NCBI GenBank assembly: GCA_951213105.1
Contig: OX578142.1
Location: 122,230,731-122,294,730 of the forward strand
Direction: 5' to 3'
DNA length: 64,000 bases
Source: Amaurobius ferox
Taxonomy: Eukaryota > Arthropoda > Arachnida > Araneae > Amaurobiidae
In this document: one piece after another, positions 25,345 to 38,900 of the stretch
Layout of the letters: each line of letters begins with the position of its first letter
Numbering within the stretch: the stretch's first letter is position 1
Translations under genes and position numbers: made by a program
Notes under the pieces: generated by a model
Databases searched by the model: none
What the model was told of the DNA's origin: nothing
What the model saw: only the letters and a program-made list of their open reading frames with translations

Positions 25345-25480
25345 AAATTACCAACTTGGCAGTGCCATGGTTTGATCCTGGAGCCAAAACGTGGTAGGCC
25401 AGTATCATAGCATTGAGCTAAAGCCGTCTCCAGCTCAAGTCATTTAATACTGCCTTATGGACGTTCGCTACCCATTCATA
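25345..25480 (-). mobile_element. tRNA-like SINE, copy 2
   Basis: Same strand and layout as the copy at 24890: GGCTTTAGCTCAATGCTATG, then CAGGATCAAACCATGGCA, with the B-box changed from GGTTCAAACC to GGATCAAACC. Flanking text (CATTTAATACTGCCTTATGG, CGTTCGCTAC) is shared between the copies, confirming homology beyond the promoter boxes. Confidence 0.65.
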
Positions 25481-25993
25481 TTGTCAGCATACACATGATG
25501 TCTTTGACTACGTCTAAGGCTATAAACAAAATATCAATCACAAAGAATCACCGAAAAAATTTTTTTCGAAAAGGGAGCTGCTAGTGAGGCCTAGTCAATA
25601 CTATACTAAATACATCAAAATTCGAACTACTAGGAAGTTAATTTGAAGTACAAAGTTATCTCTGTAGTAATTATTTTTCAATTAGTAACTGTCCTAAACA
25701 ATTATCTCCTTTTCTTTCTCAAGTGATTCACGCGGATATACGTACATTGGTGGAAGGCATGAAGTCAAAATAACCCTCGCTTAAATAGCAGTACATGGTT
25801 GCAAATGCAACAGGGGTTATTTGCATAAAATATAAAGTAGTGTGTTAGTAATAAAGAAAATGTTATAATGAAGCATAATGAAATTTTAAAAAAGCTTTAT
25901 GTTCTTCATATACGTTTTTTATTGTTCATATACAACTGGTCAGATATGTGTGCTTCAACATTAAACATTGTTGTTATTATTATTATTTTGCAG
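25481..25993. other. Presumed intron sequence 5' of the first SID-1-like exon found
   Basis: No exon was recognised. The last bases form a polypyrimidine-like (TTA)n TTTTGCAG splice acceptor used by the next exon. Confidence 0.45.
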
Positions 25994-26153
25994 TACATTC
26001 ACGGAAGTATGTCACACCCTTTGTCCCCTGGCCAATTATTTTGATAAAGAACTAAAAGCAAGCAAGCAGAATATTTATGTAGAAGTATCATCTGCAAGTA
26101 CAGCGAACATTGCATTCCATGTAAATTTGGCGACTGTCAACGATTTTGTTATT
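25994..26153 (+). CDS. SID1: SID-1-like exon a: start of second jelly-roll region
   Basis: Encodes TFTEVCHTLCPLANYFDK through ATVNDFVI. The acceptor is TTATTATTTTGCAG; the exon enters at the third codon position. Two donors fit: GTGTAAGT at 26154, giving FVI then NSKEQ from the next exon, or GTAAGT at 26156 paired with a later acceptor (33332), giving FVI-V-KEQ. I chose 26154 because FVI-NSKEQ lines up without a gap with the remembered vertebrate text FVLRTGEQ and uses the better downstream acceptor. Confidence 0.82.
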
Positions 26154-29100
26154 GTGTAAGTACATCAATTAACTGAATAATTTGTTTTGATTGTGAAAAT
26201 TCGTTTAACCCTTTCACTACAGGTACTCAAAGGGCTAAGTTATGAATTTTTATATGTATTTTCTACCAACCTAAGTAAGTAAAGAATATATTTAGTAAAA
26301 TGTTGGTGTTACATTTTATTGTCTTTATAAATGTTCGCTGATCATGTATATATGTATTTTTTAAATATGAAAAATATATTCTAAACCCAGTGAATTAATT
26401 TTTTTTATTATAAAGCTTGATATGCGTGTTTGTCAAATTTCAGTCACTGCCATATAAACCTAAAGTGCTCAATAGCTTTCAAACGACCAAAAGAGAGGAT
26501 AACTAATTCTCTCATACATGGTTGATACTCGTGCATACAGAAATAACATAACAATAGCAGTTTTAAATGTGAATGCAAATCCATAATGAATATTTAAACA
26601 TTTGTCCATTATCATTCATGGACACCAGTAGCGAAAGAGTTAAATAATAATACTGTCGACTTGAAAAAGTGTTACACACACACACACACAAAAAAAAAAA
26701 CCCGTCTGTTGGCATACGCAAACCGTGTATGTGAAACGTCGCTTTGTATAAAAGTAATGTTTTAAATAAAGAAACAAGAATATAGTTTAATCCCTTTCTC
26801 ATACTATAGCGTAGATAAAATACAGGATTCTTAGTAAAGTCCTTAATCATCCAGACAATTTTGGAATGAAAAGTCCCTGAATGTTAGGTCTATTTATAGT
26901 AAGTAAAGTGACCATGATCAATAGAATAAAAGTGATGGCAGCTTTCTTATGGGAGAATTGAAGAAGTCAGGAACATGAACTCGTCATCAAAACGAGTTAG
27001 AGGAAAACTGCTCATTACAAAGTTGAAGAACAGTTGTAGAATTTCGTGCATTCCTGTAGCCTAATTAGAACCAACAACAGGAATGCACGAAACGTATATA
27101 TGGAAGGCAATAAATGTAAGGTAATGGCAAATGGAAGACTGCAATAGATGTAAGGGAATGGTATATGGAATTTAATGAAACACATATATGGAAGACAATA
27201 ATACTCGTATATGGAAGACAAAATGACACCTGCAATGCTTGTTAAAGTGCGCTGTAATATTTTTTCTTGAATTCAAACATGTATTATCGTTAACGGTTAC
27301 GGAGGGTATTTTGAACCGGCTCTGCGCTAAATTCCTGTGTATGTATTTATTTTATCATTACTGAATAGGACAGCAATTCCTCAATTACCATATCGTGTCA
27401 AATAAATGGGGTCTGCAACTGTCAAGCCGGGTCGAACCAAAGCCCGTGGGGACAGGTCCAAGCCCATGTAGATCACTAATACTCAGGGACCTTTCATTTT
27501 GAAGTTTTATAGACAGGTGCCTTTTATATTGCATATAGGGTTGGGTAAAATTTCTTTCAAAATGTACCGATTAAGCTACCGTTTCTTTGTTAGAAAGTAA
27601 TTGAAATACTGTTACAGTTCTTACAAAAAAATGAAGTAACTGAATGTTACAATTAAGACGCGTGTAGCTTCCTTAACACCGACTCAAATCTGATTGTGTG
27701 CGAAAGTTTTGTTGGCAAGTAAAAGTCAAATACAATTTTGTATATAATTTGAAATAATTATGCTTTAGGCAAAGCCCGAATTTTAAATTTCGATTTATGT
27801 ACTGCTATATCTGAGGTCAAAGGTCAGATAATTTTAAGTCAATGAAGAAAAATTAATTTAAAAAAATTCGCTCGCCAAATCGAATTTTTTATTTGTTTAC
27901 AAATTCTTAACACAATTAACATTGTCTCAGGAAAATACAACTTTTAAATACTTTTAGAGATAGAATTTATGCTTTGTACGGTAAAAAAAAATTAATAATC
28001 CTAGCAGAGAATAAAAATGAAATGGTGGTAATCAGTTCTAGAGTGCGGCCGACCGACTGTTTTGTTTTACTAGAAATAGCAAAAACTGTACTAAGCAAAT
28101 ACCGTTAGTTAGCATATGCTATTAGTATCCATTGATCGCAAGGTATTAATTTGGATAAAGCAATGGTTGATATTGGTTCCAACAGATTTACTCATGACAT
28201 TACTTACGCTGGGGTTGGTGCATCAAAAATCAGAACACTGGAAATCTGATGGTTTCGAAGGCTGTTTCGATCCTGCTTTCAATGTCGATAGACTTAAAAA
28301 AATTAAACAAAATAAAGGTGTCAGTTTGAAGAAGCAAGAACTATGCCGCTGTGAAAAATTTTAAGAGCATTATATTTGAATTTATATTTAAATAACTTTG
28401 ATTTTATATTTTGAATTTTTTACTGCTTTCATGAAATAAACGTTTCAGTTATTAAACATGTAGCTAGATACCTTGCTTCGTTTCAGTTTCTGGTCGCAGG
28501 AGACAGCCTAATAGTTAAATTTGAAATTGACCAGAATAGCTACATTGCTATATTTTTTGTTTGTTACTTTTGGAACAATCTGCTTAATCTATTTACGAAA
28601 CAAAATGAAATGTTACAAAATATGAAAGCATATTTTAAGTGTTACGTCGTTTTAGAAAAAGACCCAAGCAAAAGAAAGTAATGGTAAAAAAATGTTTGTC
28701 TTATGTAGTCGAGAGTATCAAATAAAATCCCTTTTATATAGATATAGTATTAATCAACACCATTATATTATTATTTAGGCAACTATTTTATCAACAACTA
28801 ATCTAGTAACATTTAATTTATGGATTTGATTTAAGTGTTGTTAATTTGAATATTTTAAATTGACTTTAAAAATTAACCATTTGCTAACGAAAGCTGCAAT
28901 AAAGATGCAATTTTGAGTATCTTAATGGATAAAGTATTTTCTAATAAGTGGTCTTGTAGTTTGCAGTCATTTGTATAAATAGTCCTGGTTTATATTTAAA
29001 TCTAATAGAAAATAACATAACACCGTTGCAATACAGTAGGAGATATGATTTCAAGTGGATCTGTATAATATGAAATATTAAGGTATGAGAAATTCCAATG

Positions 29101-32100
29101 AATACTCGCACTTCAGGTATTTGAAGTTGGTGTGGATTGCACTGTAAAGTATATCTTTAATATTCCATTCTTTATTTAACACATTTTAGGTTAAATTACA
29201 AATAACTCGTCCCAATAAACATTTAAACAACAGATCTGGCCAGTCGGTGTTCTGTCCATTGAGGTACATAGTACTTTTTAAAGTTAAGCTGCACGCTATA
29301 CTATTAGATAAATATGTAACTATTGCTGAAATTTTGGAGAAATTTTCAGCATTCAAATTGCAGAGCAATTTTGATAATCGCGATAACGTTGCGTACACAT
29401 TCAAACTATGCTTTGGTTGGATCATATGAATGGTCTCTAGTTATACCCCAATTTTTAACTGAAATGAAACCCCAATGCGCAAAAATGGTAAATGCTCTGT
29501 TACGAGTATCTTTCATCTGTAAACCTCCTAGTGATATTTCTTTATTAACTGGTTATGTCCAGGCATACGAAGAGTCTAAAAAGAGAATGAAACGTATACG
29601 AGATATGAACTGATAAGGAATATTAGGGACTTAACTTTATTAAAATAATGCGTAATAATAGTGAATATATTTGTTAGTAATAGTTAATCAGCCACGAAAT
29701 AGTAGCTTCATTCGAATTCACTGTTCTTTGCATCTATGCTGCTTAGGCACATGTTGTATCAAAACCTTATTTTACTATATTTAATCTGTGCAATTCATAG
29801 TTCGTTAAATTAAAATTAATCTGGTAAGGAAAAAATGCAAAGCTTGTTAAATATTTATCAGATCAGAATCGTGTACGTTATTAAACATTTTTCAGATACG
29901 AATGCGATGCGGAAAAAATAGGAATGTAATGTCAACTTTGAATTTTTAATAGTTTCGCTTTCAAATACTGATAAGAGTCTATTACTTCCTTGCAAGCAAT
30001 CTGTTACTTCCTTCTTCTATCTTGCAAGCCACATCCTCAGTTAACAGAGTAATCTTTCTATATTTAAAAAATGTATATATATATAAAATATCTTGCGATT
30101 TTTTAAAACTACATTACAAACAGACGGCAAAATGTACAGTTCTCAATTTTATATATAGACTATTATGAACCCGTAGATGTGCAAGAGCGGCTTATAATTT
30201 TTATTTAAGCCTTAGTTAATTAAATGTCAATTCATAAAATTTCGCATTGCCAGTATGCAAAGATTTAATGTGTCGAATTAATTTCCAAACTCTCTGTGAT
30301 TGGTTGCTGCCAGAAACGTTAAAAAGATGGCCGAGGAGAATATGTCTTATTGTTGATTCTTATAAACAATAACACAAAGTAATTACGAAAACTAATTTTT
30401 CATGATCACAATTGTTAGAATTTTTAGCATGTTAGACTGCCTGTTTAATTGTAATAATTTAATTTGTCTACATTTAAAACCGCACACGTTATTCAATCAG
30501 TTAAATCTCGAATTAAATATATACTTGGTTATTAATACAGCTCAGAGTGGGTTCCTTACATTATTATGAAATTTCACCAGAGTCTTATCGTACAAAAGGG
30601 TCTTATCGCACAAGGAATAAAAATCAAATCCCTTTAGAGCTGCTGGTAGGCGTCATCTCCGATAGGGGTGATCGGAGGGATCTGGGTTCGGTTCTACCCC
30701 AAATTGGGCCATAATGACTTTCACACTTTCCCGACCCTAATTTATCATTAAATGACACCCCGTGTGTCTTCGAATTTGATCCCCGGGTTCAGAGGAAGAC
30801 GAAAAAACAGGAGGGATTTTCCCCTCTATGTTTTTGCTCCCCCTGATCAGTTTGTCCCTAAACTCTTCACTGTTAATTTTTTTTGTTTGGACAAAGGATT
30901 TATCATATTGGCCGAAGAAAATAGATAATTACAACAATAGTAAACATGTCGTCTCAAATAGCATACATAAAATCGAGTCGTGGAGAAAATCTCTTGACGT
31001 TAAATACATTTCTCTACAGAATTCACCACAAGCGAAATAATATATTTTTATGTCAAAAATATGAGTTTTTAAGATTTTTAGCTTAAAAAAAAGGAAAGGC
31101 TTTGAGTTGGAAATTCAAATTTTTTAGAGACCCTATCTCACACACGCTATTTGTGAACATTTCTAGAAATTTCGTCAAACTCAAATGAATTTTTCATATA
31201 GATATGTTGCTTGAATAAAAGGAAGAAAACTGTAAATTTGCTATTTTTCTGGAATTCAAAATTTTTCCGTTTTTGAAGATACAACCATACGACTTTAAAA
31301 AACATTCTAGACTGTCGTAGACTCTCCCAACGCGTCATCTAAACTTCGTTTAACCACTGTAGTTTTTGAGATACAGGCGTAGCAGGTATGCAGCGTGAAA
31401 TCATATCTGTAATATAGTGTCTTGTAGTGAAGTTGTCCTGCGTCTGTGCCGTAACACTTAATAAACTAATTATTCTTTTAAACTGTATTTTTACATTATT
31501 GCTTTAATATGGCAGATTATATAAACTATAACTTTGATAAACTTAACTTCTAATTGATAAGATAACTTAACTTATAGTCTAATAAGACTGACATCAAAAC
31601 TTTCTCGTGTAAGATAGGTAGCATTTAAGCTTTTGTCAACTGAAGCATCAGTATCAGAATTGGGATATAATCTAATATTAATATAGTCATGTTCACCACT
31701 ATTTTTAACAATAACGGAAATATTAAGGGACATGCTACTGTGGGAAAATATTAGAATATTATCCATGCAATGTGCTCAGAGGAAAAATTGAAGAAACACA
31801 TATGCATTGTACTATAGTGAAGTATAAGTTACCAAAAGGACTTTTCTGTTAATAATATTATTGTAATTATTCAATGAATGCATAATTTACATCATTTACT
31901 TGCAGTAAAAAACCACCAAAAATTTTTCTATTAAGACGAGTACATCAGCAGAGCCTGATTAACGCACGGGCCTCCGGGGCCGGGGCCCCTAAATTTTGTT
32001 TGTAATAAAAAATATAAGAAATATTTTTTTAATTAATTTACAACTGGTAATATTAGTTATTTTAAATTATAAAAAATCTAATGTGGGCAGCACATGACTT

Positions 32101-32911
32101 AATGAATTTACTACTTTTACAGTAAAAAAAAATAGGTTATTCTTATAGTAGATACTTATATTCTTTCCAAGATATTGAATTTTCGTCAATTAGTCGTCAT
32201 TTTCGTTAATTTAGCGTCATTTTTATCCATTTGGCGAGATTTCCGTTAATTTGGCAACATTTAAAATGTCACCAAGTTGGTGACATTCCACCAAATTCGT
32301 CGCCAAAATCTCGCCAAGCGTTATGGACGGAGAAATAAGTTATTCTTATAGAAGATAAATGACTATTGGGGTTCAAATACAAAAGTATTACTCAAAGTAT
32401 CTTTTCTCATGAATGGAACGAGCTAGATCCACGAGAATGATGTCACTAAATTTATCGCATGATATTAGATATGAAAAGTGAACATGTTTCTCAACAGTTA
32501 ATATTTTTTTTCAATTAATAGGATTTTTTGATAAATGTATTTGAAAAATATGCAATATCTCGAGAACGGTTCATGCTAACGTTCTAAAGTTTAAGTCAAT
32601 CATTTTCTAAGGACAAATTACATAAGAAATGTCTATTTCGATTCACTAGAAATGCGTAGCTTTATTAAAACTTTTGATATTTTGATGATTTTTTCAAAAT
32701 TTCACTCGAAAATTTAGAGGAGTTCTGAACATTCGATTGCGTTTAAAAACAATACGCTTCCAGTATTCACGGATTGTAATTTTTGTACCAAATTTCATTT
32801 GAAACACTCCATTCATTCGTGAGATATCGTCTCCACAGGCTCACTGACACACACACAGACACACACATACTTTCACACACACACACACCACACGCGCAGA
32901 CACACGAAGAC

Positions 32912-32958
<47 letters not shown>

Positions 32959-35900
32959 TTAGTTTTTAAAATTATATTCACAATTATTCAGAGATAATGC
33001 TTTTCGCATGATCTGTGAAGAGATGGAAAGAAATAATTACCTTACGTGAAACTAAACATTTTATATTTAAAATACATTTTTATATCAACGAATAAAACAT
33101 GTGAATAAAATATATTTAAAAACTCGCAAACTTAGACTAGGGTTTTACTTTTCAAACTCTATCATGTAATGTTGGAAATATAAATTTTCATTACATTACT
33201 TTTAAATTTCTTCCTTGATTATGATAGCTTATGATTCTATTTATAGGAAATGCCTTCTGTTTTCGTATAACGTTGTTTGCAAATCAATTTATTCGTATCT
33301 AACAAATCACTGTTTTTATTTGTCAGAATAGTAAGGAACAGTCGCTGACTGTCAACATTACTCCTTCTCAGCCTCGAGTAATGCAATACAAAATGGAAGA
33401 AGATTTGAGAGCTGTGAGAATCGAAGCAAAATCATCTGATGAAAGTTGCATGATACTATCCATTCAGAATATACAGGTAAATGCAATATAAATTTCATAC
33501 AATTAAATAAAATCTATATTTGGATTTGCAAAGAAAATTAGATGTATGTTTATGTAAATATGAGAATAATTAAAACACAAAATAGATGGTCTGTTTGCAT
33601 GGTTTGAAGCTATTTATTTTGAAATAATTTTGGGAAAATCAATGTTCTTCAACTTTCATGAGCCAAAATCCTACAAAGTTGTCACACGGTTTGTTATGCA
33701 CGAAAACAGGAAAGAGTTTTTATGAGATGAACCAAGATGGAGAGAGTTTTTATAATGTAGAATAGTTCTGGGTGCAATGGCTGCAAATTAAACTTGCATC
33801 TTATTTTCGACATTGTAACTTCATCAAATCTAAACTGAATCTTAAAATGTGCTAAAACTATATGCGAGTATTTTTAATGAGGTACCTTGATGTAAAGTTT
33901 ATACTTTACAACAAGGTAAAAAAATATTAAGTATTATTAATTACACAAGCCGGAAAAATTAAAGTCATGAAAAGTTGTCTAGAAACTATTAACTGTTTTT
34001 GATGTATTTTAGGTCGCCAATTTCAAATATCATTTCCATTTTCCTCTATCATATAAGAATCTTTTACAAAATGGATCTCGATATTGCAGGAAAATAACTT
34101 TAAAACGCATTATATGAAGTAAATTAACTTTATTTAAAATTTTCCGTAAATACTCTTAGAATGAAACTATTGAAAAAAAATTAATTAAAGGTTAATATAC
34201 ATACTGATAGATAGTTATATTTCTTTGGTATATTTTACTTTTCCTAGAAAGCTTCTTTATGAACTTTTTCTGCGAAATTCTTTTCCTGAGTTGTCTCTGC
34301 AACATCCAGCAATTGTCCGCCATTATGTTGCCATTCCACCTGCCCTGATACCTATTTTCCATTTTCTTGATGTGTTGGTGAAATCGCTCTCCTTGCTCTT
34401 CGCTGGCAGCTCTCCCAGATTCTCAGGAAAGTAGTCTAAGTGAGAGTTGATAAAGTGCAGTTTTAAGCCCATAGAGCATCCCAAATCTTTCGACTTCTGT
34501 AGTATATTTTTCACAATTATTTTATAGTGATTTTCTAAAATTTTGGTCATACCCTCTTTGAAAGCTTTCAACATTTTTCATTTTTTCTTCAAAGAGCTTA
34601 TCCTTCATAAGTATCCTGATATCAGGACTCACAAAAATACCTCCTTTCAATTTTACTGTAGATAATTTCAGAAATGTTGCACAAATGTATTTGAAACACT
34701 CGCTTTCTTTCGGCAAAGCTTTGATAAATTGCTTCATCAATTCCAGATTTATGAAGTAGGGGTAAAATGATTTTTTCCAGAACAATAAAAGTTTCGTGTA
34801 ACACATTTTTATTTCCAGGTTCTAATGTGGCTCTTTCTAGCCATTTTTTTTATCCATTCTTGCTGTCGATCTCGGCTGTTCCATTCGCACAAAAAAAAAA
34901 CACGGGTATTTGGTGCATCCACTTTGTTGACTCAAAATCATAGATATGACTAAGATCACCGCAAACTGTCTATCCATGATCATTAAGTTTAATGAGAATG
35001 AAAGCTAAAAATTTTCTTGTCGTTTTTTCAAATGCAGGTCCTACTGGTATTGAAGCGTACTTATTGTTATTATGGAGAAACACTGTTATGAGGCTTCTTC
35101 TTGAGGAATTGATTAACAATCTCCAATCGGTGACTTCACATTTTACGTTGAATGTGTTTATTAGTCCGGGAATATCGCTAAAGTAAACTAAATCACCTCC
35201 CTCTGAAAAGTAAGGAGGACAATATTTTTTTCTGTATCTAAACCACGCAAAAAAAGTGCAGGGGGGCTAACAAATTATTTTCTTTTAGTCTCGAGCCTAG
35301 CAGTTTCGCAGATTCATCTCCTATCTTAAGAATGAGAAATTTCGTGAAAATTCCTTTATTTACCATAAAAATGCACTTCAATAAAGCACTCACACAACTA
35401 ATTAGCTTTAAATAAGGGAGAATTACGATAAATATATTTATTTTTATTATTATAATGAGGCCCATTGGTAACCAAAGCGCTTAATTTTAATTTAAATACT
35501 GCTAAAAATTGTAAATTGAGTAAAATTGGTGGGTTATCTAATTTTTTTACTATTTTTCCTGTAATGAGTACTTAAAAATTTATAAGATTCAGTTACTATT
35601 TCTCAGACAACTTTTCCATCGCAGGCCTGCGTTACCCCCCAAATATATTTTCTAATTGATAATAATATCGATTAAAAATTAAATTCTAAACTAAATTATA
35701 ATATACTATAAATTAATCGCTATTATTAATGAATTATTATTTAATACTTTTAATCACTTCAAAATACTTTTGACACATTTTAAAATTAATCTTTTGGCAA
35801 ATTACATTTAACATCCTCTGCTATCTTTCTAAGATAAATTCCACGTTTTTATCATAGCTTCAATTGCATCTAGGGTGCTTAGATGAATTTGCATATCGAA

Positions 35901-38900
35901 TTCATTCATTGCAACCCATTAACATTTTTAAGATGTACGTTAAAATGAATGCAAAATGTGTGTACTTACATTGTATTAATACAAATTAATATTTGTGATA
36001 AGCGGTTAAAAACTAAATAGTCAGAACACAATGAAAAATATAAATTAATAGAAAAGTGGGTAATTGAGGAACGACAAAGCTTTCGTATTTAGTAATAACA
36101 TAAAGAAATCTGATGTGGGCAGCAGACGACTTTTCTTACAGAATCAAATTTATTTTCTCTTTCACAATCCATTAAATTGAGCTTAATTGCATAAAATACA
36201 AGAAAGATCAATCATGCATTGATTATGAAACACTTTCCAACTTCAGTGCAATTTTATTTAAAAAAGTCTAAAATGCAATACATTCCTCGGTACTATTTTA
36301 AAACTTATCACAATACTACATTAATTTATTATATTTGAAAACTTAAACCTTCATTGAAAAAAATGAACTTCATTCAAATGACGGCATTGAAATACAAATT
36401 GCCTGGTTTAAATATCTCTAAAATGCGATACATTCCACGGTAATATTTTTAAAACTATCATAATACTACGATAATTTATTATATTTGAAAACTTCATCGA
36501 AAACAACTGAAATTAATTCAAATGAAATCATAGAAAAAATAACACGCCTGGATCTCTCTATAAAAACAGCATTTCATTCATAACTTTCTCCCATTCATTT
36601 TATTCATCACAATACTATAATAATTTATTTTATTTAAAAATTAAGACCATGGAGCTACAAGTAATTAAACTCTATGCTTAAAACTTCATCGAAAAAAATC
36701 GTCCTTCTCTTTATAAAATCAATTAGTATTTTATTCATATCAGCCATGTAGACTCCATGGGCTAAATTATTTTGTGTTAAAGAAATACAGCAATTCTAAT
36801 ACAACTCATTCTACATATTTTGCTGTTTACATTTTATATAAGTGAAAAATAGGCTTCGTTTTAGAAATAATCAAATTTGGATAATCATTTAAACTCAAAT
36901 AATTGCGTTGTTTCAGTATGTATTTGCGTTGTTTCAGTATGTAGATGCACAGAATTTAAGCAAAAATAAAGTAGTTCTAGGACGGATACAACACTCAATA
37001 TGAATTAAAAAGAACTTATAAAATCACGATTTTGAAACAAGATGGATGCCATATATCATTTTGAAGTGGATCATGTGATCTTTTCATATCATGGTCACGT
37101 GATCGTTTCATATAAGAGGTGTAATTATTATTTTAATTTTTATTTAAAAAACTACTGAATATATTTCGCTGAATTTTTTTTTAATATATTTTATGGAATA
37201 ATTTGAATATTACCTAAAATTTTCGAAGCAATTTGTGAATTTGAAATCCGCTTAAAAAATATTGGAAAAATTAGGTCCCATAGGGCTCAATGTATTTCAT
37301 TTTTTCAACCCGGGTTCAATCCAAAACTAATTAGGTGATATTATTCATTTATATTCCCATAGGTCCTACAGACCGTCTGAACAACATACTTAAATTTCAT
37401 TTTGATTAAGTCATTTTTACGGTAGTTATCGTGCTAACGGACAGACAGAATGAGCAAAGTCATAAACACTTTTCAACTTCGTTGTAAAGTGTTAAAAATG
37501 GCAAAAATGTGGAAAACCTAAAATATATCGAGAACGGCTAGTCTAAATGTTGTAGAGTTGGTCTCATTTTTTTCGTCATCAAAATGTGTGTATAAAATAA
37601 GCATTTAATTGATTAACATTTGAGCATAAGCAGTCAGTTATTTCAGATTTTGACGATTTCTGCGGGCCATTTTGCAAAGAAAAAAAGAAAGATCAATCAT
37701 GCTTAAAGCATTGATTATGAAACACTTTCCAACTTCAATGCAATTTTATTTAAACATGTCTAAAATGCAATACATTCCTCGATAATATTTTAAAACTTAT
37801 CACAATACTACATTAATTTATTATATTTGAAACCTTAAACCTTCATCGAAAAAAATGAACTTCATTCAAATGACGGCATTAAAGTATAAATTGCCTGGTT
37901 TAAACATCTCTTAAATGTTATACATTCCTCGGTAATAATTTTAGAATTATCATAATACTACGATAATTTATTATATTTGAAAACTTCATCGAAAACAACT
38001 GAAATCCATTCAAATGACGTCATAAAAAATAACACGCCTGGCTCTCTCTATAAAAGCAACATTTCATTCATAAATAATTCCCCCATTCATGTCATTCATC
38101 ACAATACTATAATAATTTATTTTATTTAAAAATTAAGACCATTGAGCTGCAAGTAAGTAAACTCTATGCGTAAAACTTCATCGAAAAATATCGTCCTTCT
38201 CTTTCTAAAATCAATGAATTCATATCAGCTAAGCAGACTCCATGGACTAAATGATTTTGTGTTAAAGAATTACAGCGATTCTAATACAACTCATTCTACA
38301 TATTTTGCTGTTTACATTTTACATAGGTGAAAAATAGGCTTCGTTGTAGAAATAATCAAATTTGGAAGAGCATTTAAACTGAAATATATTGTCATTGCGT
38401 TGTTTCAGTATGTAGATGCACAGAATTTAGGCAAAAATAAAGTAATTTTAGGACGGATACAACACTCAATATGAATTAAAAAGAACTTTAAAAATCACGA
38501 TTTTGACACAAGATGGATGCCATATATCATTTTGAAGTGGGTCATGTGATCGTTTCATATCATGGACACGTGATCGCTTAATATAAGAGGTGTTATTATT
38601 ATTTTAATTTTTATTTAAAAAACAACTGAATATATTTCGCTGAATTTTTTTTTATATATTTTATGGAAGAATTTGAATATTGCCTAAAATTTTCGAAGCA
38701 ATTTGTGAATTTTAAATCCGCTTAAAAAATGCTTGAAAAATTAGGTCCCATAGGGCTCAATGTATTCCATTTTTTCAACCCGGGTTCAATCCAAAACTAA
38801 TTGGGTGATATTATTCATTTATATTCCCATAGGTCCTATAGACCGTCTGAACAACATACTAAAATTTCATTTTGATTAAGTCATTTTTACGGCAGTTATC

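Larger units (their letters stand above)
26154..33326. other. Intron 1 (7.2 kb)
   Basis: Apart from the separately listed hairpin (27042-27092), helicase remnant (28010-28366), coding-like stretch (29186-29613), tRNA-like block (30600-30830), hAT end (31948-32035) and family A copy (32071-32955), I see only AT-rich DNA. Short frames at 26563-26850, 27015-27221, 31147-31338 and 31572-31766 on the - strand lack recognised domains. Confidence 0.6.

Noticed and set aside
33332..33476. Alternative acceptor for exon b after AATAG, with donor at 26156
   Set aside because: Also in frame, so not excluded, but the resulting FVI-V-KEQ aligns less well with the remembered family sequence and the upstream acceptor has the better pyrimidine tract.
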